The translations under genes and the position numbers were made by a program. Shown here piece after piece: positions 54,313 to 63,341 of a DNA stretch of 64,000 nt (the first letter of the stretch is position 1; each line of letters begins with the position of its first letter). The stretch is from the NCBI GenBank assembly GCA_963828855.1, contig CAWHGB010000005.1:186001-250000 (forward strand). Direction: 5' to 3'. The DNA comes from CAVVEQ01 sp963828855. GTDB lineage: Bacteria; Chloroflexota; Anaerolineae; Anaerolineales; Anaerolineaceae. The notes under the pieces were generated by a model. It ran no database searches. It saw nothing but the letters and a program-made list of their open reading frames with translations, and was not told the origin of the DNA.

Positions 54313-55054
54313 ATGATCATGGCAGCCAGACCTTACGTACGAATTTCTGACCTTTGGAAGACCTACCAGATGGGAACGGTTCGGGTGGATGCCCTGGCGG
54401 GTGTCGACCTGGAGATCCCGCGCAAATCCCTCACCGTGGTGATGGGTCCTTCCGGCTCCGGCAAAAGCACCCTGCTCTACCTGTCTGGGAGGGTTGGACC
54501 GGGCGACCTCCGGTTCGATCGAGGTGGATGGGCAGAAACTGGAGGAGATGGATGAGAACGCACTGGCCATCTTCCGCCGCAAAACGGTGGGATTCATCTT
54601 CCAATCCTTCAACCTGATCTCCAGCATGGACAGCCTGGAAAACGTGGCCTTCCCGATGCGCTTCGCTGGCGTTTCGGCCCCGCAGCGGGGAGCACGCGCC
54701 ATGGAGCTGCTTACCCGGGTGGGATTGGAGCAGCGTGCGCGCCACAAGCCCACCGAGCTTTCCGGCGGGCAGCAGCAGCGGGTGGCCATCGCCCGCGCGC
54801 TGGTCAATGACCCGGGTCTGATCCTGGCGGATGAACCCACCGGGAACCTGGACCGCGCGAGCGGGCTACAGCATCATGCAGGTGCTCTCGGAACTGCATA
54901 AAAGTGGACGCACCGTTCTGGTGGTGACCCACGACCCGCGCATGCTGCACTTTGCCACCCACACGGTCTTTTCTGCTGGATGGGAAGACCGTTATCACAA
55001 ACCGAATACGAGGAGGCGGACCTGGAACGGATCCAGGCTGCCGAACAGGAGTGA
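54313..55054 (+). CDS. MacB/LolD-type ABC transporter ATPase (frameshifted)
   Basis: About 246 residues joined. Walker A VVMGPSGSGKSTLLYL, Q-loop IFQSFNLISSMDSLENV, signature LSGGQQQRVAIARALV, Walker B LILADEPTGNLD and the H-loop VLVVTHDPRML are all present. The spacing and the sequence ARHKPTELSGGQQ fit the MacB/LolD/FtsE family. Base shifts occur near 54490, 54865, 54975 and 55000; corrected, it ends YEEADLERIQAAEQE at 55054. It pairs with the permease at 56869-58181. Confidence 0.85.
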
Positions 55055-55062
55055 TTTCCTTT

Positions 55063-56848
55063 ATGAAGAAAACCATTCTATTGATCATGGCATCCTCACC
55101 TTCCTTGCTGGGGAGCCTTTCTCGTCCCCGTTTACCCGAGTACGAGGCAGCTACTGGGATAGTGATCCCCTCCAGCGACGCAAAATCCGGGCTGGCTGGA
55201 TCGGTGGTGGCTTACACCTGGTGGTGACGGTTTCGGATTACACGTCTGATTTCACCCTGAGCGCGTTCGGCCGTCTCAGCCAATGGGTGGAGCCACGAGC
55301 GTCAGCCCTTCCAGCGTGACGGTCACCTGCGAACGGGGATTACGCATTCGGGGTGAATGTGAGCATCCCGGCATCGCCGTCGGTGAGCAGCGATTCCGCC
55401 CAGGTGAGCTTCAGCGATGGCTCAACCACCCTGGCCACCGCGCTGCTAACCACCACCGCCATTCTTCCCCTCCCCCACCGCAACGGTCTTTTCCCGCCCG
55501 GTGGTCGATGGTGCGAGTCCTTTTCCGCCAATACCACCTATGTGACCCCGGGCACGGAATTCACCCTCACGCTTGAACCTGCAACAATAGCTGGCGGGTC
55601 GCGGGCATACAAACATCCTGATCTCCTTCGAGGGGGAGGACTTTCGTCCCGGTGAACTACAGGGCGGGGTGATCTCGGTTTCCAGTTGATGAACGCCGGG
55701 GGAAGTGCTTCGGTCAGCCAGAACTCTCTGGCCCAAGCCTCGGCTTTGAGCGGGCAGGTGATGGGCATCCTGGGGGTAAAGGTTTCCTATACCGATTCGA
55801 TCGGGAACTCCTACAGCGAGAATTTCACCCTGGCGATCAACCTGGCCTTTCCGCAGAGCATGTGGGCGGCGGGCCACCCGCACACCCACGGCCATTGCCC
55901 GCCCGCAGCTTGGTGATCAAAGCCTACAAGACCAATGTGGATCCCCTGCAACCGGGTTCGATGTTCGACCTGACCATGGAGATCGAGAACCTGGGCACCA
56001 GCACCGCTCGCTCGGTCTCAATGGTGCTGGGCGGAGGCGTGATCCCGGATTCCACCGCGGGTGGGACGCCTGTTCCCGGCGGCGGGGGCACATCTTCCGG
56101 AGCAGACCTGGCCAACTTTGCCCCGTTGGGCAGCTCAAACGTGATCTTCATCGGGGATATCGGGGTGAACGAGAAGGTAACCACAACCGCCCAGATGATC
56201 GTCAACACAAACACCGCCCCGGGCGCCTATTCCTTCAAGATCTCCTTCACTTACGATAACACCAGTGGTTTTCGCCTGGTGAACGACCAGGCCATCACCC
56301 TGCTTGTGATGACCCTTCCCCAGGTGGAGGTCGGTTTTTACCGCAGCCCGGATCCTTTCTATCGCGCAGAGCCCGGGAACGCTTCCGCTGCAGGTGACCA
56401 ACCTGGGACGCAAGCAGGTGGTCCTTGGAAATATGCTGGTCACCACCGATGGCGGTATCGTGGAAAACAACACCGCCCTGGTAGGCATTCTGGATCCCGG
56501 CGGGTACTTCACCCTGGATTCGGTTCTGATTCCCGACCAGGAAGGTCCGCTGGAATTGACCGTGCGGATCAACTACACCGATGATTTCAACCAACCGCGC
56601 GAGATCGAGCAAAAACTTGTCGGTGGAGGTGATGCCATGCCATGGAGATGCCCATCCTGGAACCCGGCGCACTGCCCCCCGATGCGGTCATTCGCGGAAC
56701 CCGAGACCTTCTTCCAGAAGGTGCTGCGCTTCTTCCGCGGCCTCTTCGGCCTGGATAGCGCCGCGCCTCAGCCGGAGATTACCAGCGGAGTTACCCCCGA
56801 CGAAACCAAGCCGATCTATGGACCGGGCCTGGCGGCAAGGGCGGTTAG
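55063..56848 (+). CDS. Exported CARDB/NEW3-like surface protein in an ABC operon (many frameshifts)
   Basis: About 590 residues joined from at least seven pieces. The N-terminus (MKKTILLIM) starts a membrane or signal helix. The body is a series of Ig-like beta domains of the CARDB/NEW3 type: VTVSDYTSDFTLSA, NVSIPASPSVSSDSAQVSFS, NVDPLQPGSMFDLTMEIENL, NTNTAPGAYSFKISFTYDNT, PLQVTNLGRKQVVLGNMLVT and PLELTVRINYTDDFNQPREI. The C-terminus holds FFQKVLRFFRGLFGL and a Pro/Thr tail. It takes the place a MacA-type fusion protein would occupy between ATPase and permease. Frames are badly broken here, so details are approximate. Confidence 0.6.
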
Positions 56849-56868
56849 GGATTTCATTCTCGAAACCC

Positions 56869-58181
56869 ATGAAGTTCTTTGATCTGCTCAGGCTGATCGC
56901 GGAAAACCTCAACCGCCGCAAGGGACGCGTGGCGCTTACGGCCGTGGGGGTGGTGATCGGCACCGCCGCGGTGGTGGTGCTGGTTTCCCTCGCGATCGGG
57001 CTGCAGCAGAATTTCGCCAAAAACCTCTACGGCATCAGTGACCTGACCCGCATCGACGTCTACCCTGGCTTTCCCATGGAAGCCCAGATGGGTGGACCGA
57101 TGACCCCCGAGCAGATGAAGCTGCTGACAACTCGGATGCGATCGATTCCATCTCTGCCATCCCGGGTGTGGTGAAGGTCATTCCGCAGGAATATTCCTAC
57201 GCAGGCGGCATGTTGAAGTTCGGCGCGCTGGAATCGTACGTCAACATCCTTGGCGTGGGGACCAACGACCTTGCGGATCTTGGGCTATAAGGCCGTTAGC
57301 GGCAGCACCGCGCTGGGAAAGGGCACCACGGTGATGGGAAGCTGGGTGCCGCGGAACTTCTACGACCCCAAACTGCGCCCCGGGCAGCCCACCCCCGAAC
57401 CGCCGGTCACTGCAGGAGGAAACGCTGAAATTCACGCTGATCAAATACAGCGAGGATGGCAGCGAGATCCGCAAGACCATCCCTCTGAAGGTGGCTGGGC
57501 AGTTGACCGAAACCCGCGGGGAAGTCGGATGGCTCGATGTACGTGACCATGGACGAGATGACCGCCTGGAACGAATGGGTGCGCGGGATCGCGCATCAAC
57601 CGCAAGAAGGAAGGCTACGGGCAGCTGATCGTGCGCGCATGCGGACCCGGAGGTTGTGCTGGATGTGACCCAGCAGATCAACGACCTGGGCTTCCAGGCC
57701 AACACCCCGCAGCAGTATTTGCAGCCGATCAACAACTTCTTCATGATCCTGCAGTTGATCTTCGGCGGGATCGGCGCCATCGCCCTGCTGGTGGCGGCCA
57801 TCGGCATCGCCAACACCATGACCATGGCCATCCTCGAACGCACCCGCGAGATCGGGTTGATGAAGGCCGTGGGGGCAACCAACCGGGATGTGCTCAGCAT
57901 CTTCCTGGGCGAGGCGGGCGGGATCGGCTTTGTGGGCGGGGTGGGCGGGGTGATGCTCGGCTGGCTGGCCGGGCAGGTGATCAACATCGTGGCGGTCACC
58001 TACCTCACCCAGCAGGTCTGCGCAGACGGGCGGTCCGCCGCCGAACTTTGCCATCTCCACCCCGGTTTGGCTGCCGATCTTCACCCTGGCCTTCGCCACC
58101 CTGGTGGGCCTGCTCTCGGGCCTCTACCCGGCGCTGCGGGCGGCCACCCTCGTGCCGGTGAACGCGCTGAAGTACGAGTAG
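56869..58181 (+). CDS. MacB/FtsX-type ABC permease (frameshifted)
   Basis: About 435 residues joined. The N-terminal helix is in RRKGRVALTAVGVVIGTAAV, followed by a periplasmic MacB_PCD-like domain (LYGISDLTRIDVYPGFP, FGALESYVNILGVGTNDL, TIPLKVAGQLTETRGE), and the FtsX region with three helices containing GIGAIALLVAAIGIANTMTM, RTREIGLMKAVGATNRDV, and ending LSGLYPALRAATLVPVNALK. The family moves lipids, peptides or macrolides outward, or transmits force. At least six base shifts occur between 57130 and 58020. It closes the Yip1-ABC operon. Confidence 0.8.
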
Positions 58182-58207
58182 GGCGAGCATAAGCCCGCCT
58201 TTTTTTA
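58181..58207 (+). terminator. Terminator-like palindrome after the permease
   Basis: GGGC-gagcataa-GCCC followed by GCC and TTTTTTT. It is preceded by GTA as in the GTAGGGCG repeat family, and lies between convergent genes. Confidence 0.55.
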
Positions 58208-58330
58208 TTACAACGTCCCGACATTGCTGACATTTTTCTCGTGCTTCAATTTCCGTTTTTCCTTGATGGTCAGCTTCGGTTTCTTCTTTTGTTCCTTCTT
58301 GCCCTTGTCATTTTTTCCGGTAGTACCCAT
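58208..58330 (-). CDS. 40-residue Lys-rich basic protein
   Basis: A small frame from ATG 58330 to TAA 58208. It starts MGTTGKNDKGKKEQKKKP and continues KLTIKEKRKLKHEKNVS before ending VGTL; about 40 percent of residues are Lys. The sequence is unlikely to be open by chance in this base context, and the basic helical centre suggests RNA or ribosome binding. I recognise no named family. No neighbour on the strand suggests a partner. Confidence 0.55.
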   Translation of the reverse strand: MGTTGKNDKGKKEQKKKPKLTIKEKRKLKHEKNVSNVGTL

Positions 58331-58532
58331 TTTGGCTTCTCCAATTCTGTGCATGAATCAATATGCTTATTAAGATTATCACCTTTGAATTTAATAGGCA
58401 AGTGCAGCAACTTTTTATAACGAGAAATTTAATTACCTATTTGCTGGCAGGGTGGGCTCATTCCGGCCATTTTGTTCTAAATCATAAGCAAGTCTTATTA
58501 AACCCTCATGCAAATCGCTGGTTTATTGGTAA

Positions 58533-58538
58533 TATAAT
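58533..58538 (+). promoter_or_regulatory. -10 box before the Met/Gly-rich protein gene
   Basis: TATAAT, 46 bases before ATG 58585, in an AT-rich gap (58331-58584) that otherwise shows nothing recognisable. A ribosome site AGGAG precedes the ATG. Confidence 0.4.
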
Positions 58539-58584
58539 AAGAGAAATAGTATCCAATTACTGGTAATAACAGGAGCGCAGCCAA

Positions 58585-59322
58585 ATGAATAAAGGACTGG
58601 TTATTTCTCTTTCGGTCATCGGGGGAATTGTGCTGGGGGCTTTCATCCTCGGAGCAGGGTTTTTCCTGGGGCAGGCTGTCTTCAATCCCGACGGTTTTGG
58701 CAGTTACGGCATGATGGGAAATGGATCTCGCGGCCAGGGTAATTATGGGATGGGGTATGGCATGATGGGCGGAAATCGTTATGCTGCTCCCGCCGCTGCC
58801 ACTCCCGTCACCATGGATCAGGCCAAGCAGGCTTTCGAAGGCTACCTCGCCCGGTATAACGAATCCAGATCTTGAGCTCAGCGAGGTCATGATCTTCGAT
58901 AATAACGCCTATGCCCGCGTTACCGAAAAAAGCACCGGGATCGGCGCGATGGAACTTGCTGGTTGATCCCCAGACGCTGTCCGTTTTCCCCGAATACGGC
59001 CCCAATATGATGTGGAACCAAAAATACAGCCCCATGGGTGGCAGGGGGATGATGGGTGGATTCGGCATGATGGGGCGCTGGGAGAAATCGGTCCGGGACC
59101 ATGACCGTCACGGCTGAGGATGCGGTGAAGATAACGCAGGGTTACCTGGATGACCAATTTCCCGGCACCCAGGCTGCCAGCGAAGCGGATCCCTTCTACG
59201 GGTATTACACGCTTGATATTCTCAAGGATGGAGAGCCCGTGGGGATGCTGAGCGTCAATGGCTACAGTGGGGCAGTCTTCCTGCACACCTGGCACGGGAA
59301 TTTCATCGAAATGTGGGAATAA
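58585..59322 (+). CDS. Met/Gly-rich membrane-anchored protein with PepSY-like end (frameshifted)
   Basis: About 244 residues joined. The N-terminal helix is in MNKGLVISLSVIGGIVLGAF. A Met-Gly-Tyr-rich stretch follows (YGMMGNGSRGQGNYGMGYGM), then VTMDQAKQAFEGYLARYN, a beta part (SEVMIFDNNAYARVTEKSTG), a second Met-Gly stretch (GGRGMMGGFGMMG), and a C-terminal domain VTAEDAVKITQGYLDDQFPG with GMLSVNGYSGAVFLHTWHG, like PepSY. Two Met-rich segments could bind copper(I) or simply be flexible. At least three base shifts occur (near 58863, 58955, 59085). Function unknown. Confidence 0.65.
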
Positions 59323-59361
59323 AATTTCCGGAACAAATCTTTCAATATCGCATGGTTTCTC

Positions 59362-59438
59362 GTAGGGCGGGTTCATACCCGCTAACACGATAATTTTGTT
59401 TAGGGGCCGCGAGGAACGCGCAGCCGTGCGCCCCTACA
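59362..59438. repeat. Two copies of the GTAGGGCGGG palindrome family
   Basis: GTAGGGCGGGT-tcat-ACCCGC at 59362-59382, and TAGGGGC...GCGCCCCTA at 59401-59437 with an imperfect interior. They lie in the gap between convergent genes, where several other copies also sit. Confidence 0.6.
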
Positions 59439-59484
59439 AAAGAACCGGATCATATGATTTCCTACAAGAAATTACCCAACCCAA

Positions 59485-60700
59485 TCAGAGAGTTAATTTG
59501 AATCCCGGAATTTCCGCGTCGATCCGTTCGGCCCCCAAATAGCGGGCAAAATCCTGCAGTGCGGCGGATGCCGCCTTTGCCATTGCGGCATCCGGGATAG
59601 CTCCAGGCTCCCACCACCACGCGGCGGTGGAGAGGATCTTAGTTGGACCGGTCGAATTTCAGCTCGCAGCGGGCAATGAATTGCTCCCCGTAAAGCACGG
59701 GCAGGGTGTAATGCCCAAACTTTCGCTGGGCGGGCTTCTTATAGATCTCCCACAGGTATTCAAAGCCGAAGAGCATCCGGATCACAGCCCGGTCCCAAAG
59801 GAGGTTATCCAGCGGGGGCAGAAAGGACATGCGCGGGGCGGCGCGGGAGGCACGCGCGGTTTTTCGCAGGGTATCCTCATCGCAGCCGCGCATCAAAAAC
59901 GACATCTTTTCCGCGCCTTCCACCTCCACCGGGATCAAATCCCCCCGTTCGATCAGCGCTTCCACCGCAGCGCGGCGCTCGGGCGCCTTCAGCCCGAGGA
60001 TGCCCAGCCAGAATTCCACCCCGTTCCTTTGTGCCAACCCCAGCCCTCCCACCCGCCGCAGGACGTGCCAGCGTTGGTAATCTGGCAGGTCTGGATGCGG
60101 GTCTGCAGCGCTGAGCACCCCGGCGGGCAGCACCCGCTCCACCAGGTCATAGGTCTTGTGATTGCCCGCGCGCGAGGTGATGGTGATGATCCCGGCCTTA
60201 TTGAGCAGATCCAGCGCGGCGCGGTCCAACCCCACGCGCTTGCCCCAATCCCAGACCACCGATTCACCGCTCTTTGGCAGGTGGCTCGAATCCCGTCCGC
60301 TGGAGCGCATCGCCTCCACGATCTGCCGGGCGTGTTTTTCCGGGGCGGAATCCCCCTGCAAATAATGCTCATTGATTCTTTGCCTGCGGCGTGAAAAATG
60401 CGGCCAATCCGCGTGGTGATGGATCGACCAGACCTTGTCCATGCCTTCCACCAGGATGTGCTTCTGGTAGAGCAGCTCCTCCAGCAGGGCGGGTTGGTAA
60501 CCCCGGATGCGGGCTTGCAGCACCAGGTCGGGGTTGCGACCCACGATGTTGATCGGGTCGAACTGGATGCAGCCCAGGCGGGCGATCAGATCGAGCACCC
60601 CGGCAGTCCCCTGTGAAATTGAATACGGGGGAAGCCCCTGGTGCGCGATCAGAAACCGACGGGCTTGGGAGTTCGAGATCTTCAGAGGTGATGTGGGCAT
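59485..60700 (-). CDS. YcaQ-family winged-helix protein (one frameshift)
   Basis: About 404 residues. It starts ISNSQARRFLIAHQGL; further family blocks are LGCIQFDPINIVGRNPDLVL, KVWSIHHHADWPHF, PDYQRWHVLRRVGGLGLAQ and RMSFLPPLDNLLWDRAVIRM, followed by FEYLWEIYKKPAQRKFG and YTLPVLYGEQFIAR. This pattern is the winged-helix DUF1006/YcaQ family, whose studied members are DNA glycosylases that unhook interstrand crosslinks. One extra base near 59640 truncates it by 50 residues; the corrected tail contains TKILSTAAWWWEPGAIPDAA and ends at 59485. Confidence 0.88.
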
Positions 60701-60757
60701 GATGTTGGTACGATGAGTGGTTTTATCGGAGTGGATCCGGGTACGGGTTCTTCGGGT

Positions 60758-61160
60758 TCAACCGGTGGCGTGTTCGATGCTGATCTGGTAGATCACCCGC
60801 ACTTCACCCGGCACGGCGGTTGGGGTAACTTTCGACCCCCAGGTATTTTTTGGCCATTTTATCAATATGCGCATCCGCGCCTTCGGTGGTGATCTCCACC
60901 ACCCGCCCGCGGACCAGCAGCTTGCGGTACGCATTATCGGGGTCGAGGATCGAGAGCGCCACGCGCGGGTCGCGGGTCATATTGCGATCCTTGACCCTGC
61001 CGCGCGCCGAATTGACCAGGATGTGATCATCCACATAATCCACCCACACCGGCGAGACCTGCGGGCTGCCACCCGGCATCAGCGTGGCAAGCTGGGCAAA
61101 CGCCTTTTTTTCGAAAAGGTCCATGTAATTATTTAAAACGGATTCTATGCGGGTGTTCAT
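60758..61160 (-). CDS. PPOX-class F420/FMN-dependent oxidoreductase (one frameshift)
   Basis: About 133 residues of the pyridoxamine-oxidase-like split-barrel family. FAQLATLMPGGSPQVSPVWV, HILVNSARGRVKDRNMTRDP, RVALSILDPDNAYRKL and VRGRVVEITTEGADAHIDKM are typical of the PPOX class F420-dependent type. The KYLGVESYPNR stretch then continues, after one extra base near 60823, as PGEVRVIYQISIEHATG. The start is ATG 61160 with GGAG upstream. The substrate is unknown; F420 versus FMN cannot be settled here. Confidence 0.85.
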
Positions 61161-61235
61161 GATAATCTCCAAATCGTAAAAACTCTGACGGTATTGTAAT
61201 CCCGGAAAAGGGGGGTGTCACATTCCATAATAATA

Positions 61236-61270
61236 AAACCGGAGACGGAACTTCCGCCTCCGGTTTGTAT
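61236..61270 (-). terminator. Terminator of the solute-binding/NBR1 gene
   Basis: AAACCGGAG (61236-61244) pairs with CTCCGGTTT (61258-61266), with an inner CGGAA/TTCCG pairing. On the minus strand it is followed by TATTATTATG. It lies 20 bases after the stop at 61287. Confidence 0.7.
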
Positions 61271-61286
61271 ACATTAATTTGCCTTG

Positions 61287-63154
61287 CTATTCCTTGGTGA
61301 ACTGGATCGCGACCATTTTTCCAGAGAGTAATTGAAGCTCGCTGCCGTTATTCACGATCTGGAAGGCATTGACCGAACCCAGCGCGGAGAGGAACATCGT
61401 GCTCATCTTCCATCACGCCGCGTCGCAGCTCATCATCCCGGAGGTGATCCCGGAGATGGACATCGAATACCCGGAGGTGGTGTAGGTCGCGGTGTACGGA
61501 TTGCAGCCACTGTTGCCGGTCAGTTTCCCGGTGGCATCGAAGATGGCGGTCTGTTCGGCGCCGGAGGAAGCCGGGCTGCCCTTGATGGATTCAACCACCC
61601 AGGTGGGACCCACCAGTCCTGCTGCCGGGTTGGTGGTGGCGGTGGGTGGAGGCGCCTGGGTTGCCGTGGGAGCCAGCGTGGCGGTGGGTGGCACTGCCAC
61701 AGTCGCCGTGGGTGGAACTTGAACCGTGGCCGTCGGCTGAGCCGGGACCGTGGCGGTTATTTGAACCGGGGGAGTGGCTGTGGGTGGAACTTTTGTGGGC
61801 GGCACTGGTGTGGGACCGATGACTTCGATCGCCACCCATAAGCGCTGGCCAAACCCGAGGTTGCGGCTGTTGAACATTTGCCAGTCGGCATCATACCGCC
61901 CCGGCGTGGAAGGCGCGACCAGGTTCACGTAAATATCATAGAGCGTCCCCGGGCTCACACTGCCCTGGATGGCGGTCGGTTGACCGTTCATCTGCGCCCC
62001 GGAGACAAAATTGACAAAGTATTTCGAATCCCAGGTGCAGGTACCGGTATTACGCACCTGCCATCCCTTCTTGAATGATTGATTGGGGTTCAGGTCCGGG
62101 AACTCGGTGCCATTGTTATTGCCATAGGTCAGGTCCCGGACGAATTGCATGGAATCCACGCAGCCGGAGGGTGCCGTAGGCGATGGCCGCAGGGTGGCCG
62201 TCGGTGCCGCAGGAACTGTGGTGGGTGTGGGGAGCGGTGTGGGCACCGGCAGGGCGTCCGCCGGGTCCAGGTTCAGGTAGAGCTTTTCCAGGGCGGCGAT
62301 CACGCCTTCATTTTGAAGTTCAAGGAGAGCCTGGTTGATCTTTGCGGTGAGTTCATTCCCGTTGAGCAACACAGCGATGGCCATCCGCTGCGGGGAAAGC
62401 CCCTGCCCGACCAGCACCACTCCGAAAAATTGAGTGGAAGCGATGGCCGGCTGCAGGTCGCCCATCACCAGGTCCAGCCTGCCCAGGCTGAGGTCGTTGA
62501 CCGCGTCTTTGGCCTGGGCGTAGACGAACATCTGGCTGGGGACTGATCAGACCCGTGTTAACCAGGTTGTTCTGCACCCAGGTTTGATAGACGGTTCCGC
62601 GTTCCACGCCCACCCGCTGGTTGGCCATATCCTGGGGGGTTTTCACCGAAGTGATAGGCGAGCCCTTCTGCGCCAGGACACCGTCAGAGCCGACGTAGTA
62701 AATATTGGAAAAATTCAAAGCATTCGCCCGCTCAGGAGTTACGGAGATTGCCGCGATGGCCGAGTCGATCTGGCCCATCTGCAAGCGCACCTTGCAGCCC
62801 GTCAAAGGCAAAGTCCTGGATATTCACCTGGACGCCCAGTTTCTTGCCGATCTCGTAGGCGAGGGCGATATCGAATCCATCCAGGTTGTGGTTTTCCGTG
62901 AAGTATTCAAAGGGAGGATACCCCGAAGAAGTTCCTACCATCCAAACACCCGAATCTTTGACGGTCTGCCAGGAGTCATCCCCGCTGGGAGCCGGGGGAG
63001 GGGTGGGCTGGGTGGTGAAGCTCTGGCAGGCGCGGAAACCGACGACGATCAGGAGCAGAACGACAAGAACCCCCAGGATGGAATAAAGCAATACCCTGGA
63101 TCTTTTCTTTGGTTCTTGCGGTGCAGGCGATTGGGGAAGAGGAGATGTAGTCAT
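61287..63154 (-). CDS. Solute-binding protein fused to NBR1-Ig-like and META domains (frameshifted)
   Basis: About 620 residues joined. N-terminal membrane helix (LLYSILGVLVVLLLIVVGF). An extracellular amino-acid-type solute-binding domain follows (GVWMVGTSSGYPPFEYFTEN, FDIALAYEIGKKLGVQV, GQIDSAIAAISVTPERANAL, QALLELQNEGVIAALEKLYL). After a Pro/Thr linker comes an NBR1-like Ig domain (FVRDLTYGNNNGTEFPDLNP, GWQVRNTGTCTWDSKY, GRYDADWQMFNSRNLG). A long Thr/Pro/Val linker leads to a C-terminal META domain (LVGPTWVVESIKG, GNSGCNPYTATY, GMMSCD). Base shifts near 62785, 62550 and 61405, among others. It is probably a membrane-tethered receptor. Confidence 0.78.
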
Positions 63155-63193
63155 GGCGACTCCTTCTAAACTCAGAATCCAAAATCTTTAATG

Positions 63194-63199
63194 ATTATA
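63194..63199 (-). promoter_or_regulatory. -10 box of the solute-binding/NBR1 gene
   Basis: TATAAT on the minus strand, 39 bases before ATG 63154. A direct repeat TCAAACCTGCGC lies just beyond it (about 63229-63240 and 63245-63256), a possible operator or chance duplication. Confidence 0.45.
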
Positions 63200-63341
63200 C
63201 ATTAACCCATCTTGGGAAATCCTATCATCAAACCTGCGCAATCATTCAAACCTGCGCGCTCCGAGGGAAATTCTGAATACCCCGACGAGTTCGGGCTCAT
63301 TGAAAATTGATTAATCTGTTGAGGATCCAGTCCCCCACTCG

